A stretch of 64,000 nt of DNA from Acinetobacter ihumii (GTDB taxonomy: Bacteria > Pseudomonadota > Gammaproteobacteria > Pseudomonadales > Moraxellaceae). Shown here piece by piece: positions 48,171 to 57,776 of this stretch. The stretch spans positions 1,915,455 through 1,979,454 of the forward strand of contig NZ_LR130760.1 in the NCBI RefSeq assembly GCF_900625095.1. Reading direction: 5' to 3'. How positions within the stretch are numbered: the first letter of the stretch is position 1; each line of letters starts with the position of its first letter. A model generated the notes under the pieces. That model was not told the origin of the DNA, did no database searches, and saw only the letters and a program-made list of their open reading frames with translations. Made by a program: the position numbers and the translations under genes.

Positions 48171-50024
48171 ATGTCGTTATTACTGCAAATTACCATTTTT
48201 TTAGGCGCAGCTTTACTCTTGGTGCCATTGGGTAAACGCTTTGGGATCGCGACCGTCTTGGGTTATCTGTTTACAGGAATCTTACTCGGGCCTAGCGTTT
48301 TAAATATCGCCAGTGATGCCAATGCCATTATGCATCTGGCCGATTTTGGCGTGATTTTGCTGATGTTTATTATCGGTCTGGAACTACGCCCACAACGATT
48401 GTGGGAACTGCGACATTCGATTTTTGTCATGGGCAGTTTGCAAGTGGTGATCACAGGTGTGGTCTTGATGGCGATCATTGTCATGCTGTTTAAGCAAAAT
48501 CTAGCCAGTAGTTTTATTATTGGTTTTGCGCTGGCGCTGTCTTCAACTGCTTTTGTATTACAGTTACTCAGTGAAAAACAACAACTCAACACCACCTATG
48601 GGCAATCTTCTTTTTCTATTCTGTTATTTCAGGATATTGCCGCTATTCCATTATTAGCCATGATTCCACTTTTGGCAGGTAGCCAGACCACACATCATGG
48701 TATTGCTTATTTCGCTGCAATTATTGCGACCTTTACAGGTTTGTTTTTATTTAGCCGTTATGTGTTGCGTTACTTTTTCCGTTTCGTGGCCAACAGTGGT
48801 GCCAAAGAACTCATTACCGCAGTCGGTTTATTTATTGTGTTGGCCGTGGTGTTACTGATGGATTTGCTTGGTATTAGCACCACACTGGGCGCTTTTTTAA
48901 CAGGTGTATTACTGGCTGATTCTGAATTTCGGCATGAGCTTGAAGCCAGTATCGCGCCGTTTAAGGGCTTACTGCTCGGTTTATTTTTTATGACCGTGGG
49001 GATGACCACCCAGATTTCGCTTTTTGTCGATATGCCGTGGCTCATCATAGGTGGTGCGATCAGTCTGATGCTGATCAAACTCATGGTTTTAATGGGAATT
49101 GCACGATTTAATCAATTCAGTTGGAAAAATAGCCTGCTGATGGGAACCTGTCTGGCGCAAGGCGGTGAATTTGCGTTTGTGGTGCTGAGTGCCGCCAAGA
49201 GTGAAAAGTTACTTTCTCAGGCTTTGCTTGAACCATTAACCTTGATTGTGACCTTATCGATGATGCTAACGCCTGTTTTATATTGGCTGATCGCATCCAA
49301 AATTGCTCCCCTTATTTTTAAAGATAAAGCACCTGAGTATGATGATATTCCAGCGAATGATCATCCAATTATCATTGCAGGGTTTGGTCGTTTTGGACAG
49401 ATTATTGCGCGAATTGCACGATTGCATCATTTTAGCTTTACGGCGATTGACAATAATATGCAACGCATTGATTTCGTTAGACGCTACGGCGGAACCTTGT
49501 ATTATGGCGATGTCACACAGCCAGACATCTTACGTGCCGCAGGCATTGAAAAAGCCAAAATTTTTGTTTTGGCGATCGATGATGTGGAGGATAATATGAA
49601 TGTCGCGCGACATATTCGCCTGAATTATCCCGAACTGAAACTGTTTGTACGCGCCCGAGATCGCCATCATGTACATTTGCTGCGTGATCTGGGCATCGAA
49701 TATATCTGGCGTGAAACCTATTTATCATCACTGGGTATGGCTTATCGAGTGCTATGTGATCTGGGCGTTTCTGCACAGCAAGCCTATGACAATATCGAAA
49801 CCTTTCGTGATTATGATGAAAACTTGCTGACACGCCAGCAAAGCATTTATACCGATGAACAAAAAATTGTAGAAACGCATCGCAATATGCTAGCGGAACT
49901 TGAACATTTATTTGAAAGTGATGAAAGAAATCAGCCCATGAGTTCGGGTGTCAATTTACAACGTGGTTTAGAAAACGATACACAAAATCATCGTATTAAT
50001 GTGACACAGGATGATCGTGATTGA
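48171..50024 (+). CDS. monovalent cation:proton antiporter-2 (KefB/KefC-like)
   Basis: Potassium or sodium:proton antiporter of the CPA2 family. The 617-residue protein has twelve or thirteen membrane helices (about 1-380; early LGKRFGIATVLGYLFTGILLGP) and a C-terminal RCK/TrkA-N domain with NAD-binding IIIAGFGRFGQIIARI. The C-terminal tail after about residue 530 is short and polar, and no TrkA-C is visible. Gene length and layout match KefB/KefC. It lies between priA and hslO on the same strand, but a promoter-length gap precedes it. Confidence 0.9.
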   Translation: MSLLLQITIFLGAALLLVPLGKRFGIATVLGYLFTGILLGPSVLNIASDANAIMHLADFGVILLMFIIGLELRPQRLWELRHSIFVMGSLQVVITGVVLMAIIVMLFKQNLASSFIIGFALALSSTAFVLQLLSEKQQLNTTYGQSSFSILLFQDIAAIPLLAMIPLLAGSQTTHHGIAYFAAIIATFTGLFLFSRYVLRYFFRFVANSGAKELITAVGLFIVLAVVLLMDLLGISTTLGAFLTGVLLADSEFRHELEASIAPFKGLLLGLFFMTVGMTTQISLFVDMPWLIIGGAISLMLIKLMVLMGIARFNQFSWKNSLLMGTCLAQGGEFAFVVLSAAKSEKLLSQALLEPLTLIVTLSMMLTPVLYWLIASKIAPLIFKDKAPEYDDIPANDHPIIIAGFGRFGQIIARIARLHHFSFTAIDNNMQRIDFVRRYGGTLYYGDVTQPDILRAAGIEKAKIFVLAIDDVEDNMNVARHIRLNYPELKLFVRARDRHHVHLLRDLGIEYIWRETYLSSLGMAYRVLCDLGVSAQQAYDNIETFRDYDENLLTRQQSIYTDEQKIVETHRNMLAELEHLFESDERNQPMSSGVNLQRGLENDTQNHRINVTQDDRD

Positions 50025-50074
50025 CTTGTGTTTTACAATAAAGACACCATTAAGACAGGGTTATGGAGAAAAAT

Positions 50075-50950
50075 ATGTCTGATCTACGCCAACGCTTTTA
50101 TATCGAGGACTGCCCTGTTCGTGGAGAAGTGGTTCATCTTGAAGAAGCCCTGCAAACTATTTTAGCGCAACGCGATTATATGCCTGCGGTTAAAGCACTG
50201 TTGGGGGAAATGCTGAGTGCGACGGCATTATTGGCCAGTACCCTAAAAATTAAAGGCCGTATTAGCTTACAGATTCAGGCGTCTGGCACTTTAAAATGGG
50301 CGATGGCGGAATGTAATCATTTGGGTGAAGTTCGTGCCTTGGCAGACTATGAACAAGATCCACACTTTATGCAGGGAACAGATAGCAGTGTTGTATTGAG
50401 TCATCTGCAAAATCCAATTTTATTTATTAATATTGAACCTGAATTTGGTGATCGCTATCAGGGTATTGTGCCGCTTGATCAACCAACATTGGCAGGGTGT
50501 TTGATGCAATACTATGATTTGTCTGCACAGATTCCAACACGTATTGTATTAGCGACGACGGCTAAGCGTTCGGGTGGCTTACTGATTCAATTGCTTCCAC
50601 GCAACAATGAAGAAGAGCAACAACTGATTGATGAAGACATCTGGCCGCGTTTAACCATGCTCACCGAAACGCTTAAAACGGATGAGTTAACTGAACTTTC
50701 AGCCAATGAAATTTTGTATCGTTTATACAATGAAGAGCAAGTTCGTTTACCTGAAATTGAACAGCTTAAGTTTGGCTGTACGTGTTCCAGAGAACGTTGT
50801 GAAGACGCCCTAAAACAAATTGGGGTGGACGCTGTTCGTGAAACACTGATTGAGCAAGACCCAATTCGAATGGATTGTCAGTTCTGTAACACGCAATATG
50901 TATTTACCGCAGAGCAAGCCTTGGGTTTATTTGGTGAGCATTTAAGTTAA
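50075..50950 (+). CDS. hslO: redox-regulated chaperone Hsp33
   Basis: Cytosolic holdase chaperone activated by oxidation. From ATG 50075 (MSDLRQRFYIEDCPVRGE) the protein is 291 residues; an ATG four codons upstream lacks the spacing to GGAG. The redox switch cysteines occur as CTCSRERC and, about 30 residues later, CQFC, which bind zinc in the reduced form. A terminator follows. Confidence 0.93.
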   Translation: MSDLRQRFYIEDCPVRGEVVHLEEALQTILAQRDYMPAVKALLGEMLSATALLASTLKIKGRISLQIQASGTLKWAMAECNHLGEVRALADYEQDPHFMQGTDSSVVLSHLQNPILFINIEPEFGDRYQGIVPLDQPTLAGCLMQYYDLSAQIPTRIVLATTAKRSGGLLIQLLPRNNEEEQQLIDEDIWPRLTMLTETLKTDELTELSANEILYRLYNEEQVRLPEIEQLKFGCTCSRERCEDALKQIGVDAVRETLIEQDPIRMDCQFCNTQYVFTAEQALGLFGEHLS

Positions 50951-50974
50951 ATACTTGCCTTTAAAAGCCAGATT

Positions 50975-51010
50975 AAAGCCTCCAATGCCCTCGCTTTGGA
51001 GGCTTTTTTT
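50975..51010 (+). terminator. rho-independent terminator of hslO
   Basis: AAAGCCTCC and GGAGGCTTTTTTT form a GC-rich stem with a 14-base loop and a T-run. Confidence 0.88.
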
Positions 51011-51121
51011 ATCGCTGGCATTTTCTAAAAATCAACATATTGTCATGCGAACCATCTTGTAATCACTTGTTTCACCACCATAATAAAAGAATAAATAACA
51101 CCCAATTTTAAAAGAGCTTAT

Positions 51122-52066
51122 ATGGCAAAAAACTATTATGAAGAACTTGGGGTTTCACGCAATGCAACTCCAGATGAAATTAAAAAAAGCTACCGTAAAC
51201 TTGCGCGCAAATATCATCCTGATGTCAGTAAAGAAGCTGACTCAGAAGCAAAAATGCAAGCCATTAATGTCGCCTATGACACTTTAAGCAATCCTGAAAA
51301 AAAAGCGGAATATGATCAAATGCTAGATCATCCTCAAGGCTTTGCTGGATTTGGTCAAGGGAGTCAGGGTGCATCTGGTGGTTTTGATGGCGCACAATTT
51401 TACCGTCAAGGTAATACGTCTGATTTTCAAGGCTTTGAAGATCTATTTGGTCGTTTTGGTTCAGGTTTTGGGGGTGGTGATTATCACTATCAACGTCAAA
51501 ATCGAAGCTATCGTGGTGAAGACCAACATGCCAGCATCGAAGTGGATGTCGAGATTGCCTATCATGGCAGTACTCAAAATATCACGCTGCAAATTCCAAC
51601 AGTCAATGCTTATGGCGAGCCTGAAGTTCAACGCAAAACCTTGCAGGTAAAAATTCCAAAAGGTATGAAGGAAGGTCAGCAAATCCGTTTAAGTGGTCAA
51701 GGTCAAAGTGGCATTAATGGCGGTGAAAATGGCGATCTTTATATTGAAATTCAGTATAAAGACACCGATCGATTGCGCGTTGATGGTGTAGATGTCTATG
51801 CAACAATTGATGTTGCACCTTGGGAGGCGGCACTTGGGCAAAAGGTAGAAGTCACAACACCTGCTGGAACACTAGGTGTGACTTTGCCGAAAAATGCCAA
51901 AACAGGTCAACAACTACGCCTAAAAGATAAAGGCATTCCCAATAAAACGCCGGGCAATTTGTATCTGGTCTTGAATATCGTCTTGCCTCCAGCAACGACC
52001 GAACAACAACAACAGGCCTATGAAAGCTTTGCTCAAGCCTTCTCATCCTTTACACCGCGTTCATAA
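51122..52066 (+). CDS. cbpA: DnaJ-family co-chaperone CbpA
   Basis: J-domain protein that works with DnaK. The 314 residues comprise an N-terminal J-domain (about 1-70) with the HPD motif in KYHPDVSKEAD, a Gly/Phe-rich linker (about 75-120) and two C-terminal substrate-binding domains. The cysteine-rich zinc region of DnaJ is absent, which marks the CbpA subtype. cbpM follows after 8 bases, so the pair forms the usual cbpA-cbpM operon. Confidence 0.93.
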   Translation: MAKNYYEELGVSRNATPDEIKKSYRKLARKYHPDVSKEADSEAKMQAINVAYDTLSNPEKKAEYDQMLDHPQGFAGFGQGSQGASGGFDGAQFYRQGNTSDFQGFEDLFGRFGSGFGGGDYHYQRQNRSYRGEDQHASIEVDVEIAYHGSTQNITLQIPTVNAYGEPEVQRKTLQVKIPKGMKEGQQIRLSGQGQSGINGGENGDLYIEIQYKDTDRLRVDGVDVYATIDVAPWEAALGQKVEVTTPAGTLGVTLPKNAKTGQQLRLKDKGIPNKTPGNLYLVLNIVLPPATTEQQQQAYESFAQAFSSFTPRS

Positions 52067-52074
52067 GGAGCTGA

Positions 52075-52407
52075 ATGATGCCCTCTATTCATTATCGTGA
52101 AATCGTCTGTAACGGATTGAACGAAGCAGAAATTATTGATGAACAATGTACCTTTGATTTGACTCATTTTGCACAAGTCAGTGGTCAAAGCCCAGAATGG
52201 ATTTTGCAACTGATTGAATACGATATTATATCCAGCTCAGGTCAGTCACAGCAGCCACTTTTTTCGGGTATCGATCTCATTCGTGCCAGACGTGCTTATC
52301 GTTTACAACGCGATTTTGATGCCAGTCTTTCTGCGGTCGCAGTCATGCTGGATCTAATTGATGAAGTACAACTATTACGTCGGCAACTCCGCTCAAGTCA
52401 ATCCTAA
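52075..52407 (+). CDS. cbpM: chaperone modulator CbpM
   Basis: Small MerR-fold-like inhibitor of the CbpA J-domain. The 110-residue product has two adjacent ATG codons (52075, 52078) after AAGGAG. The C-terminal half contains the family motif DLIRARRAYRLQRDFDASLSAVAVMLDLIDEVQLL. Its position directly behind cbpA fits its role. The pair is closed by a hairpin at 52415. Confidence 0.9.
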   Translation: MMPSIHYREIVCNGLNEAEIIDEQCTFDLTHFAQVSGQSPEWILQLIEYDIISSSGQSQQPLFSGIDLIRARRAYRLQRDFDASLSAVAVMLDLIDEVQLLRRQLRSSQS

Positions 52408-52414
52408 CTTTCAT

Positions 52415-52446
52415 ATTCGCGATAACTTCATTATCGCGAATTTTCT
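52415..52446 (+). terminator. terminator of cbpA-cbpM
   Basis: ATTCGCGATAA and TTATCGCGAAT form a long stem with a CTTCA loop, followed by TTTTCTTTT. It may also act for the convergent crcB. Confidence 0.8.
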
Positions 52447-52468
52447 TTTATGGATTGAATACCTGTAT

Positions 52469-52849
52469 TTAATGCTGTGCAATCCATTGATAAGACAATA
52501 GACCTAAAATGGTACAGATGAGCGAACCCAACAAATGAATACAAATCAGAAAAATCGCGACTGAAAATTTTTGCTGTTGTAATAGGCCGACCACTTCTGC
52601 CGAAAATGTCGAAAATGTGGTGAGTGCGCCACAAAAGCCCGTAATGATAAATAATTTATAGTTTGGACTGAGATTGGTATTGGCAAAAAATGCAATCGCG
52701 AAACCAATGATAAAACCGCCAATCAGATTGGCCAGTAATGTCCCAAGTGGAACATTTTCAAAAGTCGCATTAAATTTTAGGCCCAAAAACCAACGTGACC
52801 ATGCACCGAATATAGAACCTAAAGCAATAGAAAGAAGGGAATAATACAT
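52469..52849 (-). CDS. crcB: fluoride exporter CrcB (Fluc)
   Basis: Dual-topology fluoride channel. From ATG 52849 (MYYSLLSIALGSIFGAWSRW) the protein is 126 residues with four helices and the family motifs GSIFGAWSRWFLG, PLGTLLANLIGGFIIG and GFCGALTTFSTFSAEV. Reading from 52870 is possible but lacks support. A fluoride riboswitch lies 70 bases upstream, confirming the call. It is convergent with cbpA-cbpM. Confidence 0.94.
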   Translation of the reverse strand: MYYSLLSIALGSIFGAWSRWFLGLKFNATFENVPLGTLLANLIGGFIIGFAIAFFANTNLSPNYKLFIITGFCGALTTFSTFSAEVVGLLQQQKFSVAIFLICIHLLGSLICTILGLLSYQWIAQH

Positions 52850-52920
52850 CGCACATGCTCCAAAAATCATTTTTATTCAACAGAGCACGTACACCTACGC
52901 CCCCTGTTTTTAAAATTAGG

Positions 52921-52988
52921 GTACGTAGGCATCATTAGCCATTAGTTGGCGGTTTGTTGCAGGAGGAATGCCATCTCCTGTGGCTCTA
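52921..52988 (-). promoter_or_regulatory. fluoride riboswitch (crcB motif)
   Basis: The minus strand reads CAGGAGATGGCATTCCTCC, then AACAAACCGCC, then CTAATGATGCCTAC. This is the crcB RNA aptamer: the GGAGATGGCATTCCTCC stem-loop, the conserved AACCGC and the closing GATGCCTAC. It lies about 70 bases upstream of crcB on the same strand. The following 25 bases can form a competing hairpin with the CCTACG strand, a likely gene-control switch. Confidence 0.93.
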
Positions 52989-53035
52989 GTCTAACCGAGT
53001 AAAATTTAAATGTGAAGCTGAACAGCCATGAGGTT

Positions 53036-54259
53036 TTATTTCAGTTTAGTCATCTTTTCTACCTCTTTAAGCGTTTGCTTTAAAGGCTCATAATCCAAAA
53101 ACCAAAATAAATTCACATTATGCTGACGTTTTTGCTGCGCCAGCATTTCAATTACACTCTTTTCACCACGCCCTACCAGATGTTGTCGGTAAAAATAATA
53201 CAGTAATAACACTGTACACAGCAGCATGACAGCCAGCATCATCCAGAAACCCAGAGGAGATTTTAAACCGGGAATAAATTCAAAATTCATCCCGTAAACG
53301 CCAGTAAGTAAAGTTAAGGGCGCAAATACAGCTGTGATAATCGCCAAAATCCGCATGTTCTCATTGGTTTGATTGGCAATCGCGTTAAAGTGTAAATCAA
53401 TCGCGGATTGAATCGCCATGCGTAAGCGTGAGGTATGTTTTTGGGTGCGTTCTAAATGGCTGACCAAATCATTCATTCTGACCAACAATAAATCGGGGGA
53501 TTCGGTGGCTTGCTCTCCCATCAAATGATGATAGTTTTCGACCAATTCATCACGCAATTCTTGTAAGGTTTCAATCTGCTCCTCACATAAGTTTTCGACT
53601 TGCTGAAATGCCATATTTTCCTGAAACAGTTGCGGCCACTGATTAAAACGCTTCCGACCTTGTAACAACTCTCGTTGCCAGTGTTCAACCCGACGAGTAA
53701 GCGGTGTTCGTAGTGCCAGATACCCATCAATAATGGTGTTGAGCAATCTTAAAGCCAGATCAATGGGACTCATGGGCAGTTTTCGGGGTTTATTTTGTTC
53801 TTGCATACTGCGCTGTAAGATATTTTGAAAACGTTGCACGTAGTTATCAATGGCTTTGTTGCCATGTTCGCGAACGCTCACCAAAATATGCTGACTCACG
53901 ATAAAACTGATCGGGGTGGTGGCTAATCCAAACAAGCTTTCATGCTGTTCACCATTAGAGTTATTATTTTCAATATGATCGTCTGGAGTAATAATTTTTC
54001 TAAAAATTAGAACATCGTAGTCTTCCATGGTGTCAAAATCACACGGATGTTCGATATTTAAAATATCACGAATATGAAATTCATTAATGCTTAAACCCGT
54101 GACTTGTTTAATTTGTTTTTGCCACTGATCTGCATGATTCACCACATCTTCGCGCACACTGTCGACCCACTGAAACACCAATGGATGCTCAGATTGAGGT
54201 TCATGACTTAAAAAAATATACTGTTCTGTCGTGTGCTGATAAAAATAGTAAATCTGCAT
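53036..54259 (-). CDS. CorA-type magnesium/divalent cation transporter
   Basis: A 407-residue member of the CorA/ZntB family. The long N-terminal cytoplasmic domain carries the coiled-coil stalk (about 190-300), followed by two C-terminal helices. The pore signature is GVYGMNFEFIPGLKSPLGFWMML (GMN near residue 325). A basic tail follows the last helix. Substrate preference between Mg2+, Co2+ and Zn2+ cannot be read from the sequence. It is divergent from the ydcH-like gene. Confidence 0.9.
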   Translation of the reverse strand: MQIYYFYQHTTEQYIFLSHEPQSEHPLVFQWVDSVREDVVNHADQWQKQIKQVTGLSINEFHIRDILNIEHPCDFDTMEDYDVLIFRKIITPDDHIENNNSNGEQHESLFGLATTPISFIVSQHILVSVREHGNKAIDNYVQRFQNILQRSMQEQNKPRKLPMSPIDLALRLLNTIIDGYLALRTPLTRRVEHWQRELLQGRKRFNQWPQLFQENMAFQQVENLCEEQIETLQELRDELVENYHHLMGEQATESPDLLLVRMNDLVSHLERTQKHTSRLRMAIQSAIDLHFNAIANQTNENMRILAIITAVFAPLTLLTGVYGMNFEFIPGLKSPLGFWMMLAVMLLCTVLLLYYFYRQHLVGRGEKSVIEMLAQQKRQHNVNLFWFLDYEPLKQTLKEVEKMTKLK

Positions 54260-54493
54260 AACACCATCTCTTCATTTCTCATGGTATTTTTAGCATAAAT
54301 AATCAAATAAAAACTTAATCGGCTGGTAATTTAGACGACAACAATATGCACATGAACAGGATTTTTCTCAATCTTATAAAACAATTCGGAACTTTTTAAT
54401 TTGATGATGAGCCTAAACCCCGCTATAAAATCGCTTGACCAAACATAACTGGCATATTTTAACATAAAGGCATACTATTTTTAAGGATTAATC

Positions 54494-54529
54494 ATGTATG
54501 CTCAGATCATGCTTTTACAACCCGATTAG
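54494..54529 (+). other. possible leader peptide ORF
   Basis: An 11-codon frame, MYAQIMLLQPD then TAG, starts 6 bases after AAGGA. It overlaps inverted repeats that compete for the same downstream strand (see findings). It is too short to call with confidence. Confidence 0.3.
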
Positions 54530-54592
54530 TCGTCGTTTCAAGCATACTGATGATATCAAGATAACTTTAAACATGTCATAAAAGGTGAGTAT

Positions 54593-54808
54593 ATGTTTCC
54601 AGAGTACCGTAGTCTCATTAGTCAGTTAAAACAAGAGGATGCTCATTTTTCTAAAGTCTTTGAAGAACACAATGCACTAGACCATGAAATTATTCGTTTA
54701 GAGCAAAACCCTGTCACCAGTGGTTTAGACGAAATTGAGGATTTAAAACGCCAAAAATTAAAACTCAAAGATGAGCTCTATAAAATGCTGAAACAAGCAG
54801 ATCAATAG
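54593..54808 (+). CDS. YdcH/DUF465-family protein
   Basis: A 71-residue soluble protein forming one long helical hairpin: MFPEYRSLISQLKQEDAHFSKVFEEHN opens the family, and a basic LKRQKLKLKDELYKMLKQ ends it. DUF465/YdcH proteins are very widespread and of unknown function. A strong terminator follows at 54825. Upstream lies a possible leader peptide. Confidence 0.88.
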   Translation: MFPEYRSLISQLKQEDAHFSKVFEEHNALDHEIIRLEQNPVTSGLDEIEDLKRQKLKLKDELYKMLKQADQ

Positions 54809-54824
54809 TCGATTATTCTTCAAT

Positions 54825-54852
54825 AAAAAAATCCGCCGAGGCGGATTTTTTT
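54825..54852. terminator. bidirectional terminator between the ydcH-like gene and pnp
   Basis: AAAAAAATCCGCC and GGCGGATTTTTTT form a strong stem, ending both convergent transcripts. Confidence 0.92.
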
Positions 54853-54871
54853 ATACTTTACAAAACCTTAT

Positions 54872-56965
54872 TTAAGCTTGTGCAATGTCTTTCATGGTCA
54901 ATTTAATACGACCACGATTGTCGACATCCGCGACTTGAACTTTGACTTCCTGACCTTCTTTCAATACGTCAGTCACGTTAGCAACGCGCTCATTTGAAAT
55001 TTGAGAGATATGAAGCAAGCCATCTGTACCCGGCATAATGTTGACAAACGCACCGAATTCAACGATACGAATCACTTTACCGTCATAGATTTTACCCGGC
55101 TCAACTTCAGCAGTCAGTGCTTGAATCTTGGCAATCGCAGCACGTGCAGCCGCTTTAGATTCACCAAACACGCGTACCGTACCGTTGTCTTCGATATCAA
55201 TTGCCGCTTTGGTTTCTTCTGTAATTTGACGGATGGTCGCACCACCTTTACCAATCACATCACGGATCTTGTCTGGATTGATGGTAATGACTTCAAATGT
55301 TGGCGCGAACATTGAAATTTCTGGACGGGCACGAGAAATCACTTTGTTCATTTCATTCAGAATATGCATACGACCTGCATAAGCCTGATTCAATGCAACT
55401 TCCATGATCTCTTCGGTAATCCCTTCGATCTTGATGTCCATTTGTAGCGCAGTAATACCATTGGCAGAACCTGCTACTTTAAAGTCCATGTCGCCCAAGT
55501 GATCTTCATCACCCAAGATGTCTGAAAGTACAGCAAAACGCTCATCTTCTTTGACTAGACCCATTGCGATACCCGCAACAGGTGCTTTAAGTGGAACACC
55601 AGCATCCATAAGAGATAATGAAGCACCACAAACCGAAGCCATTGAAGATGAACCATTTGATTCAGTAATGTCAGATACAATACGGATCACATACGGGAAG
55701 CGATCTGCTGCTGGCAATACGGCCTGTACACCACGACGTGCCAAACGACCATGACCAATTTCGCGACGTTTTGGCCCTGATTCACGACCTGTTTCACCCA
55801 CTGAGTAAGCAGGGAAATTGTAGTGCAACATAAAGTTGTCAGTTTTAGTCCCTGCAAGCGTATCCACCATGAGGGCATCACGGGTATTACCCAAAGTGGT
55901 GGTGACCAACGCCTGAGTTTCACCACGTGTAAACAGTGCTGAACCATGCGCACGCTCTAATACACCGACTTGTACATCAAGTGCACGAACGGTTTTGGTA
56001 TCACGGCCATCAATACGTGGTTTACCTGACAAAATATTGTCACGTACCGTACGGTATTTCAGATCTTCAAACAATTCGTTCAAGTCGTCTGCAATACCAG
56101 TTTCATCATTTTCAGGAACAAACTGTGCAACTGCTTCAGCTTGTAAAGCATCAAGTGCAGCATAACGCTCATGCTTCACTGCAATGGTATATGCTTCAGA
56201 AATCTTCGCTTCAAAAGTTTCTTTTAGTTTGGCACGAAGTTCTTCATTTTTCGCTGGCGCAGTCCAAGTTGACTCTGTTGCACCCGCAGCCGCAGCAAAT
56301 TCTTTAATCGCTTGGATGGCAATTTGCATTTCGTCATGACCGAAAAGCACCGCACCCAACATTTGGTCTTCTGAAAGCTCTTTTGCTTCAGATTCAACCA
56401 TAAGTACCGCAGACTCTGTACCTGCAACCACAAGGTCAAGATCTGATTGAGCCAATTGCTCTAAGTTCGGGTTAAGAACATATTCACCATTAATTAAACC
56501 AACACGCGCACTACCAATTGGACCACGGAACGGGGTACCAGCAATTGCTAATGCAGCCGAAGTTCCCAACATTGCAGCGATGTCAGCTTCCATGGTTTTA
56601 TCAGAAGAAACGACCGTTGCAGTGACTTGAATCTCGTTGTAATAACCTTCTGGGAACAAAGGACGAATCGGACGGTCAATCAAACGCGAAATGAGGGTTT
56701 CTGCTTCTGATGCACGACCTTCACGTTTACCATAACCACCAGGAATACGACCTGCTGCATATTGCTTTTCTTGATAGTTCACGGTGAGTGGGAAAAAGTC
56801 TTGCCCTGCTTTGGCAGTAGGTTGTGCAACCACTGCAACCAGAACAGTCACACCGCCCATAGTAATGAGGACAGTATTGGCTTGACGAGCCACACGACCC
56901 GTTTCTAAAACGACTTGATGTTGACCATATTGAAATTCTTTACGAATCACATTAAACATTGACAT
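54872..56965 (-). CDS. pnp: polyribonucleotide nucleotidyltransferase (PNPase)
   Basis: 3'-5' phosphorolytic exoribonuclease, a degradosome component. The 697-residue product has two RNase PH domains (about 1-220 and 310-540) joined by a helical region. The catalytic aspartates lie near [17 protein letters not shown]-terminal KH domain ([15 protein letters not shown]) and an S1 domain ([23 protein letters not shown]) follow. It lies downstream of rpsO on the same strand, the conserved rpsO-pnp pair. The 275-base leader may be processed, but no clear RNase III hairpin was identified. Confidence 0.96.
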   Translation of the reverse strand: MSMFNVIRKEFQYGQHQVVLETGRVARQANTVLITMGGVTVLVAVVAQPTAKAGQDFFPLTVNYQEKQYAAGRIPGGYGKREGRASEAETLISRLIDRPIRPLFPEGYYNEIQVTATVVSSDKTMEADIAAMLGTSAALAIAGTPFRGPIGSARVGLINGEYVLNPNLEQLAQSDLDLVVAGTESAVLMVESEAKELSEDQMLGAVLFGHDEMQIAIQAIKEFAAAAGATESTWTAPAKNEELRAKLKETFEAKISEAYTIAVKHERYAALDALQAEAVAQFVPENDETGIADDLNELFEDLKYRTVRDNILSGKPRIDGRDTKTVRALDVQVGVLERAHGSALFTRGETQALVTTTLGNTRDALMVDTLAGTKTDNFMLHYNFPAYSVGETGRESGPKRREIGHGRLARRGVQAVLPAADRFPYVIRIVSDITESNGSSSMASVCGASLSLMDAGVPLKAPVAGIAMGLVKEDERFAVLSDILGDEDHLGDMDFKVAGSANGITALQMDIKIEGITEEIMEVALNQAYAGRMHILNEMNKVISRARPEISMFAPTFEVITINPDKIRDVIGKGGATIRQITEETKAAIDIEDNGTVRVFGESKAAARAAIAKIQALTAEVEPGKIYDGKVIRIVEFGAFVNIMPGTDGLLHISQISNERVANVTDVLKEGQEVKVQVADVDNRGRIKLTMKDIAQA

Positions 56966-57240
56966 GTATTATATTTTCCTAGTTCTATTTGACGAGTCAG
57001 TCTAGTGGAGACCCCTAAGGTTTGGCATTCAAACCATTGCAATCACAGGATTTTCAGCAATGATCAATGACAAAGCTTAGAAGCCGACCTCACTAGCGTA
57101 TAAACACAAAGAAGGAGCGAACATTCGCCCCTTCCAGATTCACTTAATGCCCCGCACTAAGCGATACTCTTTTTTCAGTACAGTTTTCAGCATGGAAACA
57201 CACTGTCATATACAATACCGAAAAGAAAGCATAAATCGAA

Positions 57241-57510
57241 TTAACGACGTAAGCCTAATTCGTTGATTAGACTTAAATAACGACCGTGGTCTTTACCATT
57301 TAAGTAATCAAGTAATTTACGACGTTGGTTAACCATACGGATAAGACCGCGACGGCTATGGTGGTCGTGTTTGTGCTCTTTAAAGTGACCTTGCAAATCA
57401 TTGATTTGAGCACTTAAAAGCGCAACTTGTACTTCTGGTGAACCAGTGTCGTTTTCAGCACGAGCAAATTTAGCGATGATCTCTGCGCGATCTGCGTTTG
57501 TTAAAGCCAT
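57241..57510 (-). CDS. rpsO: 30S ribosomal protein S15
   Basis: Primary 16S rRNA-binding protein, 89 residues. [34 protein letters not shown] and [25 protein letters not shown] are the family signatures. It is followed by pnp on the same strand; in other bacteria S15 represses its own leader. The 266 bases upstream hold the promoter. Confidence 0.97.
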   Translation of the reverse strand: MALTNADRAEIIAKFARAENDTGSPEVQVALLSAQINDLQGHFKEHKHDHHSRRGLIRMVNQRRKLLDYLNGKDHGRYLSLINELGLRR

Positions 57511-57776
57511 TCGATTTCTCCGAGATGCTTAAATAAAGTGAATTGATACGAATCAGGCGACTTATAGCAATAACTTAAGCCCACTGACTGCCGTGCATCA
57601 CTACAGCAGTCCGCTATTTTAAAGGATTCAGACGATATTGACAATTCTTAAATGGATTTGCTCAACATTTAGACCTTTTTATCTGACATTTTTTTATAAA
57701 TGGTGCTGTCATTTTGGACACTGACAACTGCCTATAAATTATGCAAACTCTCTGATGTAAATAAAAAAAATAGTGA

